Shown here piece after piece: positions 62,866 to 64,000 of a stretch of DNA of 64,000 bases. The stretch spans positions 62,001-126,000 of the forward strand of contig NC_015976.1 of the NCBI RefSeq assembly GCF_000283515.1, in the 5' to 3' direction. Numbering within the stretch: the first letter of the stretch is position 1; every line of letters starts with the position of its first letter. A program made the translations under genes and the position numbers. Under the pieces are notes generated by a model that made no database searches, had not been told where the DNA came from, and saw nothing but the letters and a program-made list of their open reading frames with translations. This DNA is from Sphingobium sp. SYK-6 (GTDB taxonomy: Bacteria; Pseudomonadota; Alphaproteobacteria; Sphingomonadales; Sphingomonadaceae).

Positions 62866-62882
62866 ACAGATCGGAGGTTTCC

Positions 62883-63641
62883 ATGGCGCGAATGGACGTG
62901 CTGCCCGTCGCTCGAGCCTATAGCGACATCGCAGGCCTAGTTGCCGCTCCCCCTCGCTGCCGCAATTGCGCCGTGCGCGACTCGGCGCTTTGCTCGAGCC
63001 TGGACAATCGTGAGCTGAGCGCGCTCAGCGACATCGGCCGGCGGCGGACCATCCCCGCAGGCCAGGTCGTCAGCTGGGCTGGCGACGCCAGCAGCAGCTG
63101 CGCCAATGTCGTGAACGGGACCCTGAAGGTCACCGCGACCATGGCGGACGGACGCGAACAGATCGTCGGCCTGCTGTTCCCGGGCGATTTCGTCGGCCAG
63201 CTTTTCTCCGACGAGACTTCGCTGACCGTGACGGCGCTTACCGACACGGATATCTGCAGTTATTCCCGCACGGCATTCGAGGGCCTGCTGGACGACCTGC
63301 CGCGGATGGAGCGGATGCTTCTCAAGCGCACCATGGCTTCGCTCAACGAAGCGCGCGACCGCATGCTGTCGCTGGGGCGCAAGAACGCGCAGGAGCGCGT
63401 GGCAGGCTTCATTCTCGATCTCGCCGATCGTTCCGGTCGCGAGGAGCATGATGGCAGCATCCATGTCCATCTGCCGATCAGCCGCGGCGGCATGGCGGAC
63501 TATCTGGGCCTCACCATCGAGACAGTGAGCCGTCAGCTAACCAACCTCAAGTCCGCCGGCATCATCAGCTTCGCCAAGGGCGATCGGGAATGCCGCATCC
63601 TGGATCGCGACCAGCTGGAGGACATCGTCAATCCGGCGTGA
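62883..63641 (+). CDS. Crp/Fnr family regulator, FnrL type with Fe-S cysteines
   Basis: 252 aa. The N-terminal C26-X2-C29-X7-C37 together with C125 in DTDICSY gives the four cysteine ligands of an oxygen-sensing [4Fe-4S] cluster in the FnrL spacing. A cyclic-nucleotide-like fold and dimer helix follow, then a helix-turn-helix with ETVSRQL, the E-xx-SR pattern that reads TTGAT half-sites. Likely a global regulator of low-oxygen respiration. A GGAGG Shine-Dalgarno precedes the ATG. Confidence 0.93.
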   Translation: MARMDVLPVARAYSDIAGLVAAPPRCRNCAVRDSALCSSLDNRELSALSDIGRRRTIPAGQVVSWAGDASSSCANVVNGTLKVTATMADGREQIVGLLFPGDFVGQLFSDETSLTVTALTDTDICSYSRTAFEGLLDDLPRMERMLLKRTMASLNEARDRMLSLGRKNAQERVAGFILDLADRSGREEHDGSIHVHLPISRGGMADYLGLTIETVSRQLTNLKSAGIISFAKGDRECRILDRDQLEDIVNPA

Positions 63642-63648
63642 GGGGAGC

Positions 63649-64000
63649 CTAGGGCGCCATCCAGCTTTCCTTCAGCGCGATGGCGCGGCGGCTTCCGTCG
63701 AAAAAGCAGCGAAGCATGTATGCCAGCTGCCCGACCTGGTCCCGGTCACCTTGTCGTGATTGCTGGAGGAGCGCGTTCACCAGGTCCTGCGCGTGCATTT
63801 CATCGAGTTCGTGCATCCGGCGTAGCGCGGCCAATGCGGCGTCATTCGGACGCACGGCTGGCGGCAGGGCGGCGAAATATTGTTCCGCACGCTTGAAATG
63901 CGTGGCGGTGACATGCTCGATCCGCTCGCACAGATGCTGGATCTCCTGAGGGGCCGGCAGCGCGGGCAAGCCATCGGCCAGCGTTTCGAGGTCGCGGCAG
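63649..64000 (-). CDS. Hypothetical protein, partial (5' end outside the window)
   Basis: The frame stays open to the window edge, so the start lies beyond 64000. The visible 117 residues are helical, with charged heptad-like stretches (IQHLCERIEHVTATHFKRAEQYF) and a tail ending in KESWMAP. I do not recognise the family. Convergent with the FnrL-type gene, 7 nt between stops. Confidence 0.65.
   Translation of the reverse strand, partial: CRDLETLADGLPALPAPQEIQHLCERIEHVTATHFKRAEQYFAALPPAVRPNDAALAALRRMHELDEMHAQDLVNALLQQSRQGDRDQVGQLAYMLRCFFDGSRRAIALKESWMAP

Overview
The window is 64 kb of GC-rich, almost fully coding chromosomal DNA from an alphaproteobacterium of the order Sphingomonadales (Sphingomonas/Sphingobium/Novosphingobium type). 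The evidence is two secreted proteins ending in the sphingomonad PEPxxWA-CTERM sorting tail, a serine palmitoyltransferase with its own acyl carrier protein, the alphaproteobacterial mdh-sucD-sucA-sucB-lpd order, a CIRCE-controlled groESL, a TTAA-N7-TTAA CtrA-type box and an FnrL-type regulator. I found no rRNA, tRNA, CRISPR array, prophage or intact insertion sequence. Most of the window is core genome.

Layout. 1-12.9 kb holds central carbon metabolism: sdhB, a PEP-CTERM protein, zapE, a GT2-GtrA glycosyltransferase, then mdh, sucD, sucA, sucB, lpd and a PepSY membrane protein. The beta subunit sucC is not beside sucD. 12.9-16.5 kb holds an FMN reductase, a TRIC-type channel, a GFA protein and sppA. 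16.7-18.9 kb is groES-groEL with promoter, CIRCE operator and terminator. 19-21 kb holds a second PEP-CTERM protein and a 1 kb gene-free stretch carrying one copy of a dispersed structured repeat. 21-36.4 kb is a mosaic of housekeeping genes: EVE protein, 2OG-Fe(II) oxygenase, folB, nudix CoA pyrophosphatase, CCA transferase, a GGDEF/EAL protein, parC, hemB, gamma-carbonic anhydrase, rplU-rpmA, several GNATs and a sulfotransferase-like protein. 36.5-40.6 kb holds an MHS-type MFS transporter, obgE and proB.

The most distinctive region is 40.6-51.3 kb, read here as a ceramide/glycosphingolipid locus. It contains a CerR-like NDUFA9-type reductase (apparently starting with CTG), an acyl carrier protein, serine palmitoyltransferase, a hybrid histidine kinase, an LptF-LptG pair, a three-His-box desaturase and a GNAT-fold protein resembling bacterial ceramide synthase. 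Sphingomonads carry glycosphingolipids in place of LPS, so this locus could couple ceramide synthesis to export by an Lpt-type permease.

51.4-64 kb holds a DUF442 protein, a MAPEG protein, glnK-amtB under a textbook sigma-54 promoter, the second copy of the structured repeat, pheA, a membrane-anchored cytochrome c, a LOG protein, an extensin-family lipoprotein with a CtrA-type box upstream, serC-serA separated by palindromic repeats, hisZ, an FnrL-type regulator with an FNR box in its own leader, and a partial gene running off the window.
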